A stretch of 64,000 bases of DNA from JAVEYA01 sp034003745. GTDB taxonomy: Bacteria; Bacillota; Peptococcia; DRI-13; PHAD01. The stretch spans positions 1 to 64,000 of the forward strand of contig JAVEYA010000001.1 of NCBI GenBank assembly GCA_034003745.1. Direction: 5' to 3'. The stretch's first letter is position 1, and each line of letters opens with the position of its first letter. The notes under the pieces are model-generated. The model searched no databases, was not told the DNA's origin, and was given only the letters and a program-made list of their open reading frames with translations. Position numbers and translations under genes: made by a program. This document shows positions 43,277 to 51,292 of the stretch, piece after piece.

Positions 43277-43426
43277 TTAGTCGCAGGAATCCTTGACGGA
43301 GCACGTGCAGCTATGGGGGCATCCGGAGCACTTCACGCCTCTTTTTTTATCACGGACGATTTTTAAAACAGCCAAACCGATAATAGCCGCTAATACAATG
43401 GCGACAACAATATTTACCGTATTCAT
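43277..43426 (-). CDS. FeoB-associated cysteine-rich membrane protein
   Basis: 49 residues from ATG 43426, overlapping the feoB stop (ATGA). One membrane helix (IVVAIVLAAIIGLAVLKIV) is followed by a basic turn and a cysteine cluster CSGCPHSCTCSVKDSC (five Cys). This is the pattern of the small FeoB-associated family. It probably assists iron passage or electron transfer at the FeoB pore. Confidence 0.88.
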   Translation of the reverse strand: MNTVNIVVAIVLAAIIGLAVLKIVRDKKRGVKCSGCPHSCTCSVKDSCD

Positions 43427-45435
43427 GCTTTCACCACCCCTATTTCAGGAAGGGATTGTTCTTTTTTACTGCCCTTTCTCATCAGGTACCCGATGGTTCC
43501 CGCGATTACCGCCACCGCGATAAGTCCGCCGAGGAAGCCTGCGCCGAAAGAGCCGGTAGTGGCCAGTGTGCCAATCTGGTAAACCAGGAAAGCCAAGACA
43601 TAACCCATAGAGAGCTGAAAAGCGATTGCGGCAGCCAGCCACTTCTTGGATTCCAACTCCGAGTTCATGGCGCCGATCGCCGCGAAGCACGGCGGCGTAA
43701 AGAGGTTAAAGACCAGGTAGGAAAGAGCGGCCACCGCGCCAATACCCATAACCGAACTGACGTCGGCAGCGCCGCCGACCAGGGCCAATTCCTCCGTATC
43801 GATAAAATTTGTAATACCAAAGCATACGGCCAAAGTACCCACCACGTTTTCCTTGGCGATAAATCCGGTTACGGCTGCCGCCGCGAACTGCCACATACCG
43901 AAACCAAGCGGGATGAACAAAAGCGCCAGGGGAGAAGCAATGGTAGCCAGGATGCTGGTTTCCGGCGCGGTCTCCGCGACGACCTGCAACTGCCAGTCAA
44001 AGGTCTGCAACATCTGCACCACTGCATTGCTGACCAGAATAATGGTTCCGGCTTTGATAATAAAGGCTTTCGCCCGCATCAGCATGGAGATGGCCGCCCG
44101 TTTCACGCTGGGAATTCTGTATTCGGGCAGTTCCATGATGAAATAGGAACGGGAGAAATCTCCGGTGATCTGCCGGATAATCAACGCACCCAGGAGAATG
44201 ACGACGATGCCCAAAAAGTACATAGACGTGCCCACCCAGCTGTTGTCGGAAAAGAAAACGCCGGCGAACAGGGCAATAATCGGCAGCTTCGCTCCGCAGG
44301 GCATGAAGGGGGCCAGCATGGCCGTGGTGCGTCTTTGTCTTTCATTCTTGATTGTTCTGGTAGCCATGACGCCGGGAATACTGCAGCCGGTGCCGATAAT
44401 CATCGGAATAATGGAACGGCCGGATAATCCCACCTTTTTGAAGAAGCGGTCCATCACCATCGCCACGCGGGCCATATAGCCACAGTCTTCCAAGAGAGCC
44501 AGACAGAAGAACAAAACCATGATCAGCGGCAAAAAGCCGATGACCGCGCCCACGCCGCCGATGATACCGTCCAGGAGCAAAGCGCCCAAAACCGGATTCA
44601 CTTCTTCACCCAAAAGTGCGGCTACACTTTCGTACAATAAGTCGATCCAGCCCACAAAGGTATCGGCAAACCAGGGTCCGACCCAGGTCTGGGAGATGGA
44701 AAAGACCAGCCAGATAATAAGGGCAAAAATCGGGATGCCCAGCCACTTGTGGGCAACAATACGGTCAACCTTATCCTGCAGGGTTTGTTTTTCCGAGCTG
44801 ACCTTTCTTCTTTCGACTTCCGCTACAATAGTATTGACAACGGCAAAGCGCTTTTTATCGGCTTTTTCAAATTGTTCTTTGGTAGAAGCGTTTCTTACTC
44901 CCCCGATATTCAAAGCAACCTGCTTTTTCCCTGACCTGACAACGGTGATGACCGCGTTAATCAGTTCCGGCAAGCCGTTATTGGCTGATTTTGCGGCCAC
45001 GGTTTGTATGACAGGGCAGTGCAAAGCATCACTCAAGGCCGGGATATCGATGGCAATCCCTTTTTCTTCTGTCAAATCACTCTTATTGAGGGCAACCACG
45101 ACGGGTATTCCCAGTTCCAATAATTGCGTGGTAAAAAACAAACTTCTGCTCAAATTGGTGGCATCGACAATATTGATAATCGCATCGGGTTTTTCAGTGA
45201 GGACAAAATCCTTGGTGATCGATTCTTCACTGGTATATGGCGACATGGAATAGGCGCCCGGCAGGTCCACTACGATCAAATTTTCCTTCTTGGGGTTCAG
45301 ACTCTGCTTTATATCCCCTTCCTTTTTCTCCACGGTCACGCCGGGCCAATTGCCCACATGCTCCACCCGGCCCGTAATCGCGTTGAACAAAGTGGTTTTC
45401 CCGCTATTAGGATTTCCTGCTAAAGCTATTTTCAT
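43423..45435 (-). CDS. feoB: ferrous iron transporter FeoB
   Basis: 670 residues. The N-terminal G domain has G1 GNPNSGKT (7-14), DLPGAYSM and NKSD. A GDI-like helical domain follows, then two Gate repeats with cysteines (GTGCSIPGVMATR, MPCGAKLPI) and a nucleoside-recognition core. It imports Fe2+ under anoxic conditions. It follows feoA by 86 bases in the same transcript. Confidence 0.97.
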   Translation of the reverse strand: MKIALAGNPNSGKTTLFNAITGRVEHVGNWPGVTVEKKEGDIKQSLNPKKENLIVVDLPGAYSMSPYTSEESITKDFVLTEKPDAIINIVDATNLSRSLFFTTQLLELGIPVVVALNKSDLTEEKGIAIDIPALSDALHCPVIQTVAAKSANNGLPELINAVITVVRSGKKQVALNIGGVRNASTKEQFEKADKKRFAVVNTIVAEVERRKVSSEKQTLQDKVDRIVAHKWLGIPIFALIIWLVFSISQTWVGPWFADTFVGWIDLLYESVAALLGEEVNPVLGALLLDGIIGGVGAVIGFLPLIMVLFFCLALLEDCGYMARVAMVMDRFFKKVGLSGRSIIPMIIGTGCSIPGVMATRTIKNERQRRTTAMLAPFMPCGAKLPIIALFAGVFFSDNSWVGTSMYFLGIVVILLGALIIRQITGDFSRSYFIMELPEYRIPSVKRAAISMLMRAKAFIIKAGTIILVSNAVVQMLQTFDWQLQVVAETAPETSILATIASPLALLFIPLGFGMWQFAAAAVTGFIAKENVVGTLAVCFGITNFIDTEELALVGGAADVSSVMGIGAVAALSYLVFNLFTPPCFAAIGAMNSELESKKWLAAAIAFQLSMGYVLAFLVYQIGTLATTGSFGAGFLGGLIAVAVIAGTIGYLMRKGSKKEQSLPEIGVVKA

Positions 45436-45521
45436 ATTTATCCCTCCTCTGACAGTTAGGTCCTTCTAACTTTTACTCTAAAAAATATCTTTATTTTAAT
45501 AAATGAATAGACCAGACCCGC

Positions 45522-45737
45522 CTAGACCATAATGGCATTGGCCAAATCTTCATCGATACTGTATCTGGCGTCTTTAATGTTGATAATATAGTTTGAAGCC
45601 AGTTTAGAAATAATCGTCACTTTTTCACCCGGATAACACCCCAAAGTAAACAAGAACTCCCGTAAATCTTCCTGTGACGTATTAATACAATTTACCGTAT
45701 AAGGGGTATTGATTTTTCCTTTTGACAACGCCATCAT
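45522..45737 (-). CDS. feoA: FeoA-domain protein
   Basis: 71 residues from ATG 45737 after GGAGG. SH3-like FeoA fold (FTLGCYPGEKVTIISKLASNY is a recognisable stretch with one break). It is a cytoplasmic partner that modulates FeoB. Confidence 0.9.
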   Translation of the reverse strand: MMALSKGKINTPYTVNCINTSQEDLREFLFTLGCYPGEKVTIISKLASNYIINIKDARYSIDEDLANAIMV

Positions 45738-45797
45738 GAGCACCTCCTCCTGGTTGAATATCCTTTATGTACTTATTGTGGAAGCGTTCACAGTAAT

Positions 45798-45853
45798 GTT
45801 AGTTAAACCTAACTTCCTAATAATAATTTATACCCGTTTGCCGAAATTGTCAA
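45798..45853 (-). promoter_or_regulatory. feoAB promoter with DtxR-family operator
   Basis: On the minus strand TTGACA (45848-45853) and a TATAAA/TAAATT -10 lie just upstream of GTTAGGTTTAACTAAC (45798-45813). This is an inverted repeat of the TTAGGTTAACCTAA type bound by iron/manganese repressors of the DtxR/MntR/IdeR family. The palindrome covers the expected transcription start, so a metal-loaded repressor would block feoAB. Confidence 0.75.
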
Positions 45854-45898
45854 TAGCCTCTAAGGAAAAATATAGACGCGCACTTATCGAGAGGCTGT

Positions 45899-45934
45899 TA
45901 AAAACCCGCCCGGGTAATCCGGACGGGTTTTTGC
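45899..45934 (-). terminator. terminator of the rpsU-yqeY transcript
   Basis: AAAAACCCG(T/C)CC and its complement form a long GC stem with A/T tails on both sides, immediately after the yqeY stop. Confidence 0.85.
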
Positions 45935-45935
45935 A

Positions 45936-46394
45936 TCAGAGCTGGCCGCTTAAGGCCCTTTTCACAATTTCATTGACAAGCTTGCCATCGGCTCTGCCTT
46001 TGGTCTCCGGCATTACTTTGCTCATCACGTTCCCCATCTCCTGGGGCGTCTGCGCGCCGGTTTCCTGCAGCGCCTTTTTGACAATGACGATGATTTCTTC
46101 CTCCGTCAACTGCCGGGGCAAATAGCCCATCAGGACCTCTATTTCTTCTTTGAGGGTTTCGACCGCTTCGGCCCGGCCGGCTTTCTCAAACTCAAGGAGA
46201 GATTCCCGGCGCAGCTTCGCCTCTTTGGTGAGAACCTGCGTTACTTCCTCATCGTTCAGTTCCCGACCTTTGTCAATCTCTTGATTCTTCACGGCCGCGC
46301 GTACCATCCGGATGACGGAGAGCCTGAGTTTGCCGGCTTCCTTAGCCTTCATGGCTTCTTTCATATCCTCTGTCAGCCTGTCTTTTAGACTCAT
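45936..46394 (-). CDS. yqeY: YqeY (GatB/YqeY-domain) protein
   Basis: 152 residues. It contains the MSLKDRLTEDMKEAMKAKE and MGYLPRQLTEEEI motifs and the tail domain shared with GatB (YqeY/tRNA-amidotransferase-like). The precise role is unknown. It follows rpsU as in most Firmicutes. Confidence 0.95.
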   Translation of the reverse strand: MSLKDRLTEDMKEAMKAKEAGKLRLSVIRMVRAAVKNQEIDKGRELNDEEVTQVLTKEAKLRRESLLEFEKAGRAEAVETLKEEIEVLMGYLPRQLTEEEIIVIVKKALQETGAQTPQEMGNVMSKVMPETKGRADGKLVNEIVKRALSGQL

Positions 46395-46416
46395 AACAGA
46401 GACCCCCTATTTTACC

Positions 46417-46593
46417 CTATTTATATTTACGCTTTCTCGCGGCTTCGGACTTTTTCTTCCTTTTTACACTTGGCTTTTCATAATGCTCACGTTTTCTTAC
46501 TTCTGAAAGAACTCCGGCCTTTTGGCACGTCCGTTTAAAACGACGAAGCGCGCTGTCCAGAGATTCGTTTTTACCCACTTTAACTTCGCTCAT
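46417..46593 (-). CDS. rpsU: 30S ribosomal protein S21
   Basis: 58 residues from ATG 46593 with GGAGGG. Typical MSEVKVGKNESLDSALRRFKR start and basic tail. An in-frame start at 46668 lies over the promoter and is rejected. Confidence 0.97.
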   Translation of the reverse strand: MSEVKVGKNESLDSALRRFKRTCQKAGVLSEVRKREHYEKPSVKRKKKSEAARKRKYK

Positions 46594-46653
46594 ACATTTC
46601 CCTCCCTCCACTATGACCATCCTGGGACTTGAGCTTAAAAATGCACATTCTTT

Positions 46654-46682
46654 ATTATAATCCAACAATGTAAGAGGGTCAA
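46654..46682 (-). promoter_or_regulatory. sigma-A promoter of rpsU-yqeY
   Basis: TTGACC (46677-46682), 17 bases, TATAAT (46654-46659) on the minus strand, about 60 bases before rpsU. Confidence 0.8.
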
Positions 46683-46704
46683 GGAATTTAAGACTGTAAA
46701 ATCC

Positions 46705-47046
46705 TCAACCGGGCGGCCAGGTCATATTCCTCTGTCCGAGCAAATGAAAGTGCAGATGATCGACGGTTTGGCCGCCTTCTTCTCCGCAATTGATCACCAC
46801 GCGATAGCCTTCCTGTAAACCAAGTTTTTGCGCCAAATCACGGATCACGCCCAAAATATGGCCGGCCAGGGCCAACTGGTCATCCTGCAATTGCGCCAAA
46901 CTGCTGATATGGGCTTTCGGCATCACCAGCACGTGTACCGGCGCGGCGGGGCTGATATCATGAATCGCCAGCACCTGTTCATCCTCATAGGCCTTTTTGC
47001 CGGGGATGGTTCCGTCAATAATTTTGCAAAAAATACACTCCGACAT
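46705..47046 (-). CDS. HIT-family hydrolase (HinT-like)
   Basis: 113 residues from ATG 47046 after AGGAGG. The catalytic triad region VDHLHFHLLG has His97, His99 and His101; an N-terminal CIFC pair may bind zinc. It hydrolyses purine nucleoside phosphoramidates. It overlaps the end of mtaB upstream. Confidence 0.94.
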   Translation of the reverse strand: MSECIFCKIIDGTIPGKKAYEDEQVLAIHDISPAAPVHVLVMPKAHISSLAQLQDDQLALAGHILGVIRDLAQKLGLQEGYRVVINCGEEGGQTVDHLHFHLLGQRNMTWPPG

Positions 47047-47059
47047 CTCTACCACCTCC

Positions 47060-48361
47060 TTACTGTATGACAATGCCGGTCAGTCCGGGGGCTGTTTCCT
47101 GTAGTCTGACCCGGACAATTTCTCCTTTGGCAATAGTATTGCCGTCAAAATACACTTGCAGATAATTTTCGCTATGCCCTTCCCAGATTCCTGCATGATC
47201 TTGCTGTTCAGCCAGGACCTGCAGAATTTTTCCGTGAAAGCGCTTTGCGTACTGCGCTTCTATCTTATCGGCCAAAAGCCTTGCTTGACGGCTGCGCTCT
47301 TCCTTGACCCCGGCCGGCACTTGATGGGGAAAAGTGGCTGCGGGCGTGCCGCGGCGGGGGGAATATTTAAAAATATGCATACGGCTGAAAGCCATTTCCT
47401 CTATAAATTCCAGCGTCGCCGCAAAATGCTGTTCCGTCTCGCCAGGAAAACCTACTATCAGGTCGGTGGTAAGGGCAATATCGGGCAAAGCGGCCCTGGC
47501 CTTTTCCGCCGCTTGACGGTAATCCCCCGTCGTATAGGGACGGTTCATCGCCCGCAGGATTTCATCATGTCCGCTCTGCAGCGGCAGATGCAGGTGCGGG
47601 CAGAAATTATCATACTCCTGCATTTGCCTTAAGATCCCTGCGCTTAATTCCAGCGGTTCCAGCGAGCTCAAGCGCCAGCGTGTGTCTTTGGAGAGCGGCA
47701 AAAGCTGCGCCAGGAGCTTCTCCAGCGTTAGACCATCGCCCCTGTCCCGTCCGTACAGGCCCAGATGGATACCGGTTAGCACAATCTCCCGGCAGCCGGC
47801 GTCAATCAGCCGTCCGGCTTCATTCAGCGCGCTGTCCGGCGTTCTGCTCTTCAAGTGCCCGCGCGCATACGGGATAATACAATAAGCGCAATACTGCTCA
47901 CAGCCGTCCTGAACCTTCAGATAAGCCCGCGCCCGTTCGGTGAGCGTATCGGAAGCGATCTCCGCAAAGGTATCTTCCTCCGGCAACGTTTCCGGCAACA
48001 AGCCCGGACGTGCTTCTTCCACCAATTCGACAATTCTTTTCTTACCGGGATTGCCGACTACCAAATGTACGCCCTCAATCTTTTCCACTTCCTGTGGAGC
48101 CACTTGGGCATAGCAGCCGGTCACCGCGATCAAAGCGTCGGGATTCAATTTATGACAGCGGCGGATGAGCTGGCGGGATTTACGGTCGGCCAGATGCGTC
48201 ACCGTGCAGGTATTCAAAACATAAATATCCGCTTCCTGGGTGAACTCAACCACTTCATAGCCCGCGGCGGCAAACAATGCGGCCATAGCCGCGGTTTCAT
48301 TCTGATTTACTTTGCAGCCCAGGGTAGCCAGAGCTGCCCGCCTGCGCGTCGCCTGGCTCAT
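47060..48361 (-). CDS. mtaB: tRNA t6A37 methylthiotransferase MtaB
   Basis: 433 residues from ATG 48361 (overlaps the rsmE stop). It converts t6A37 to ms2t6A37 in ANN-decoding tRNAs. The N-terminal UPF0004 domain carries Cys16, Cys52 and Cys83 for one iron-sulphur cluster. The radical SAM motif CEQYCAYC has Cys154, Cys158 and Cys161, and a C-terminal TRAM domain follows. Confidence 0.96.
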   Translation of the reverse strand: MSQATRRRAALATLGCKVNQNETAAMAALFAAAGYEVVEFTQEADIYVLNTCTVTHLADRKSRQLIRRCHKLNPDALIAVTGCYAQVAPQEVEKIEGVHLVVGNPGKKRIVELVEEARPGLLPETLPEEDTFAEIASDTLTERARAYLKVQDGCEQYCAYCIIPYARGHLKSRTPDSALNEAGRLIDAGCREIVLTGIHLGLYGRDRGDGLTLEKLLAQLLPLSKDTRWRLSSLEPLELSAGILRQMQEYDNFCPHLHLPLQSGHDEILRAMNRPYTTGDYRQAAEKARAALPDIALTTDLIVGFPGETEQHFAATLEFIEEMAFSRMHIFKYSPRRGTPAATFPHQVPAGVKEERSRQARLLADKIEAQYAKRFHGKILQVLAEQQDHAGIWEGHSENYLQVYFDGNTIAKGEIVRVRLQETAPGLTGIVIQ

Positions 48362-49107
48362 CCCCAATCACCCCATTGGTACATCAACGCTGCCGTCAGC
48401 GCCAGACCGGCCGTTTCCGTCCGCAGGATACGGGGACCGAGGGTAACCAGGCGGGCGCCGTTTTGCACCAGGAGGTCCGCCTCTTCCGTGCTCAATCCGC
48501 CTTCAGGGCCAATCAAGAGATAGACCGGGATTTTTCTAATCTCCTCCTGCGTAAATTGCTGAGCCAGCGCTTTCAATGGCTCCCCGCCTCCCTCCCAGGC
48601 TGCCAGGAGCATTTTCTCGGCCGGCAGATTTTGCAGGAATTCTGAAAGGCCGCAGCTCTCCGCTACTGTGGGAAGCCAGGAGCGTCCGCTCTGTTTGGCG
48701 GCCTCTGCAGCTATTTTCTGCCAGCGTTCCTGTTTGCCTGCTTTCTTTCCGCTATCCAGACGCACCACGGTCCGCCGGGTCTCCACCGGGATGATTCCCC
48801 AGACGCCCAGCTCCACCGCCTTTTGAATGATCAGGTCCATCTTTTCGCCTTTGGCGATACCCTGCGCCAGCCATAGTTCCAGCGGACTTTCTTTATTGAT
48901 CAGGCTGCAGGCGCTCAAAGCTACCTCAGCCTGGTTCTTCCCGATTACAGTAATGACTCCTGCGGCTTCCCGCCCTTGACCGTCAAAAACAAGAACAGGG
49001 TCTCCGCTTTTCAGTCGTAACACCCTGGTTAAATGCTGTCCTTCTTCTCCCGTAATGATGGCCAGGCCATTTTCTATTCCCTGCGGGTCCACTATAAAAC
49101 GATGCAC
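48358..49107 (-). CDS. rsmE: 16S rRNA m3U1498 methyltransferase RsmE
   Basis: 249 residues. The open frame extends to 49314 but there it lies on top of prmA. The GTG at 49107 follows AGGGG and gives the family start VHRFIVDP. The N-terminal PUA-like domain precedes a SPOUT knot with IGPEGGLSTEEADLL and LGPRILRTETAGL. Confidence 0.96.
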   Translation of the reverse strand: MHRFIVDPQGIENGLAIITGEEGQHLTRVLRLKSGDPVLVFDGQGREAAGVITVIGKNQAEVALSACSLINKESPLELWLAQGIAKGEKMDLIIQKAVELGVWGIIPVETRRTVVRLDSGKKAGKQERWQKIAAEAAKQSGRSWLPTVAESCGLSEFLQNLPAEKMLLAAWEGGGEPLKALAQQFTQEEIRKIPVYLLIGPEGGLSTEEADLLVQNGARLVTLGPRILRTETAGLALTAALMYQWGDWG

Positions 49108-49120
49108 CCATCTTACCCCT

Positions 49121-49999
49121 TTATGCGTTAATTCGGAAAGCCAGCGCCGCCCATTCTTCCTCTCCGCGCTCTTCCAGAAGGGAAAAACCGGCTTTTGCGG
49201 CAGCAGCGATAATTTCATCTTTGCGCTCGGCGATAATGCCGGAAGCAATGAAGACGCCTTGGGGCGCCAGACAAATTTTAACCTGAGGCAGGAGCGCCAG
49301 GATGACGTCGGCAATAATATTGGCTACGATCACATCAGCCTGCTCCGTAACCCCTTGGAGCAAATCATGCTGTTCGGCTTTCACCGTCTCCGCCAGCGCG
49401 TTCAACGTGATATTCTCCCGGGCCACCCGGACAGCCACCGGGTCATCATCCACAGCCCAGACCACACGCGCGCCCAGACGGGCGGCGCACATAGCCAGGA
49501 TCCCCGTGCCCGTGCCCACATCAAAAACCTGCGCACCGGGCTGAATATATTTCTCCAAAAGCCGGATACACAGGCTGGTTGAAGCGTGGCTGCCCGTGCC
49601 AAAAGCCATGCCGGGGTCAATATCCAGAACGATTTCGCCTTCCTGGGGCTGATACGGCTCCCAAGTCGGACGGACGACAATTCTTTCGCCGATCTTTAAC
49701 GGCTTAAAATATTTCTTCCAAGCGTTGGCCCAATCCTCTTCATTCATCACCAGACGGCCGATTTCATACGGTTTCTTGTTCAGGCGCCGGGCTATCTGGG
49801 CCAGCTCTTCCTGCAGTTCATCGAGCTTGCCGGATAAATGCTCATCCACCGGCAAATAGCCCTTTACCAGGGCATAGGGCAGCTTATGCGTGTCCTGGTC
49901 CTCGACCACAACGCCGCCCGCGCCAAGCTGATGAAATACCGAGGCAATAGCTTCCACCGCCTCATTTCCTGTCTTGATGGTGATTTCCTGCCACTCCAT
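49121..49999 (-). CDS. prmA: ribosomal protein L11 methyltransferase
   Basis: 292 residues. The N-terminal L11-recognition domain is followed by a class I methyltransferase fold with DPGMAFGTGSHASTSL, the SAM loop DVGTGTGILAM and NIIADVI. It lies between dnaJ and rsmE, as in most Firmicutes. Confidence 0.97.
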   Translation of the reverse strand: MEWQEITIKTGNEAVEAIASVFHQLGAGGVVVEDQDTHKLPYALVKGYLPVDEHLSGKLDELQEELAQIARRLNKKPYEIGRLVMNEEDWANAWKKYFKPLKIGERIVVRPTWEPYQPQEGEIVLDIDPGMAFGTGSHASTSLCIRLLEKYIQPGAQVFDVGTGTGILAMCAARLGARVVWAVDDDPVAVRVARENITLNALAETVKAEQHDLLQGVTEQADVIVANIIADVILALLPQVKICLAPQGVFIASGIIAERKDEIIAAAAKAGFSLLEERGEEEWAALAFRINA

Positions 50000-50010
50000 C
50001 CAACTTCTCC

Positions 50011-51150
50011 TTACCCTTTGATACTATCCCAGATTTTTTCAAAAAAACCTTTGTCCCGGTCCTTTTCGAAAGGCTTATAATTCCCTTTATTGCTAAGGCT
50101 GCTGAATTGCTCCAAAAGCTTTTTCTGCTCCTCGTTCAATTTGGTCGGCGTGGCGATAATTACCCGGATATGCTGGTCCCCCCGGCCGCCGCCGCGCAAA
50201 TGCGGAATGCCCTGTCCCTTCAGGCGGAAGGTGGTATGGGTCTGGGTACCTTCGGGAACCTTCAGGTCGGCTTTCCCTTCCAGCGTCGGCACCTTGATGG
50301 TATCCCCCAGAGCCGCCTGCACAAAGGTGATCGGCATCTCCATAAAAATATCGTCATCCTGGCGTTTAAAAATCTTATGGGGCTTTACTTGAATATATAC
50401 GTAGAGGTCGCCGCGGGGTCCGCCTTTGGAGCCCGGTTCCCCTTCCCCGCCGAGACGGATGCGCGAACCGGAATCCACCCCTGCCGGAATCTTGATATGC
50501 AGGCTGCGGTTCTTCCTGACTTTACCCCGGCCGCGGCATTCCGGACAAGGATTTTTGATGACGGTCCCTTCACCGCCGCAGTCAGGACAGGTCCGGACCG
50601 TCTGGAAATGACCCAGCGGCGTCCGCTGGGTCGATCTGACCTGCCCGGCGCCATTGCATTTGGGGCATTTCTCCGGCTGTGTACCGGGTTTGGCTCCGCT
50701 GCCCTGGCAGGTGGGACAATTCTCCAGACTGGGAACGTCAATGTCCTTCTCTACCCCAAAAGCGGCCTCTTCGAAACTAAGGTCGATATCCAGCCGCAAA
50801 TCCGAGCCCTTTTGCGGGCCGCGGGGCTGCCGCGCGCCTGTTCCGCCGAAGAAAGCCTCAAAGATATCCTCAAACCCGCCGAAGCCCGCCGCTCCGCCAA
50901 AGCCCCCGCCGAAACCGGCGTTAGGGTCCGTGCCGGCATGGCCGAACTGGTCGTAGCGGCCCCGTTTTTCCGAGTCGCTTAGAACTTCGTAGGCTTCATT
51001 TACTTCCTTGAACTTCTCCTCCGCTGACTTATCTCCCGGGTTCACGTCCGGGTGATACTGACGGGCCAATTTGCGGAATGCTTTTTTTATCTCTGTCTCT
51101 GAGGCATTTTTTTCAACGCCCAATACCTCGTAATAGTCCCTTTTAGCCAC
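50011..51150 (-). CDS. dnaJ: chaperone DnaJ
   Basis: 379 residues, GTG start after GAGGTGTG. J domain with HPD at 33-35, Gly/Phe-rich linker (about 70-110), four zinc-finger motifs (CPTCQGSG, CPKCNGAG, CPDCGGEG, CPECRGRG) and two C-terminal substrate domains. Co-chaperone of DnaK. The gap to dnaK contains a mobile-type hairpin repeat. Confidence 0.98.
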   Translation of the reverse strand: MAKRDYYEVLGVEKNASETEIKKAFRKLARQYHPDVNPGDKSAEEKFKEVNEAYEVLSDSEKRGRYDQFGHAGTDPNAGFGGGFGGAAGFGGFEDIFEAFFGGTGARQPRGPQKGSDLRLDIDLSFEEAAFGVEKDIDVPSLENCPTCQGSGAKPGTQPEKCPKCNGAGQVRSTQRTPLGHFQTVRTCPDCGGEGTVIKNPCPECRGRGKVRKNRSLHIKIPAGVDSGSRIRLGGEGEPGSKGGPRGDLYVYIQVKPHKIFKRQDDDIFMEMPITFVQAALGDTIKVPTLEGKADLKVPEGTQTHTTFRLKGQGIPHLRGGGRGDQHIRVIIATPTKLNEEQKKLLEQFSSLSNKGNYKPFEKDRDKGFFEKIWDSIKG

Positions 51151-51203
51151 GTATCACACCTCTAATAATAGCATTAGTAAGGGCTGGTTCCCTCGCCATA
51201 TAC

Positions 51204-51283
51204 TGTCATTCTGAGACGATATCGCTGTCGAAGAATCTTTTTGCAGTAACTCATTAAGATTCTTCGTTGCACTCAGAATGACA
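51204..51283. repeat. 80-base hairpin repeat (TGTCATTCTGAG...CTCAGAATGACA)
   Basis: The ends TGTCATTCTGAG and CTCAGAATGACA are perfect inverted repeats, and inside them CGAAGAATCTT pairs with AAGATTCTTCG. It is an interspersed palindromic (REP/MITE-like) element sitting between dnaK and dnaJ. A half copy is at 26599-26632. In RNA it would form a long stem and could lower dnaJ relative to dnaK. Confidence 0.8.
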
Positions 51284-51292
51284 ATAGGGAGC

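Noticed and set aside
43456..44427. Plus-strand frame of 323 codons opposite feoB
   Set aside because: Shadow of feoB; no start signal and a low-complexity charged product.
48358..49314. Longer rsmE start giving a 318-residue product
   Set aside because: The extra N-terminus is translated over prmA and has no family similarity; the GTG at 49107 has a proper site.
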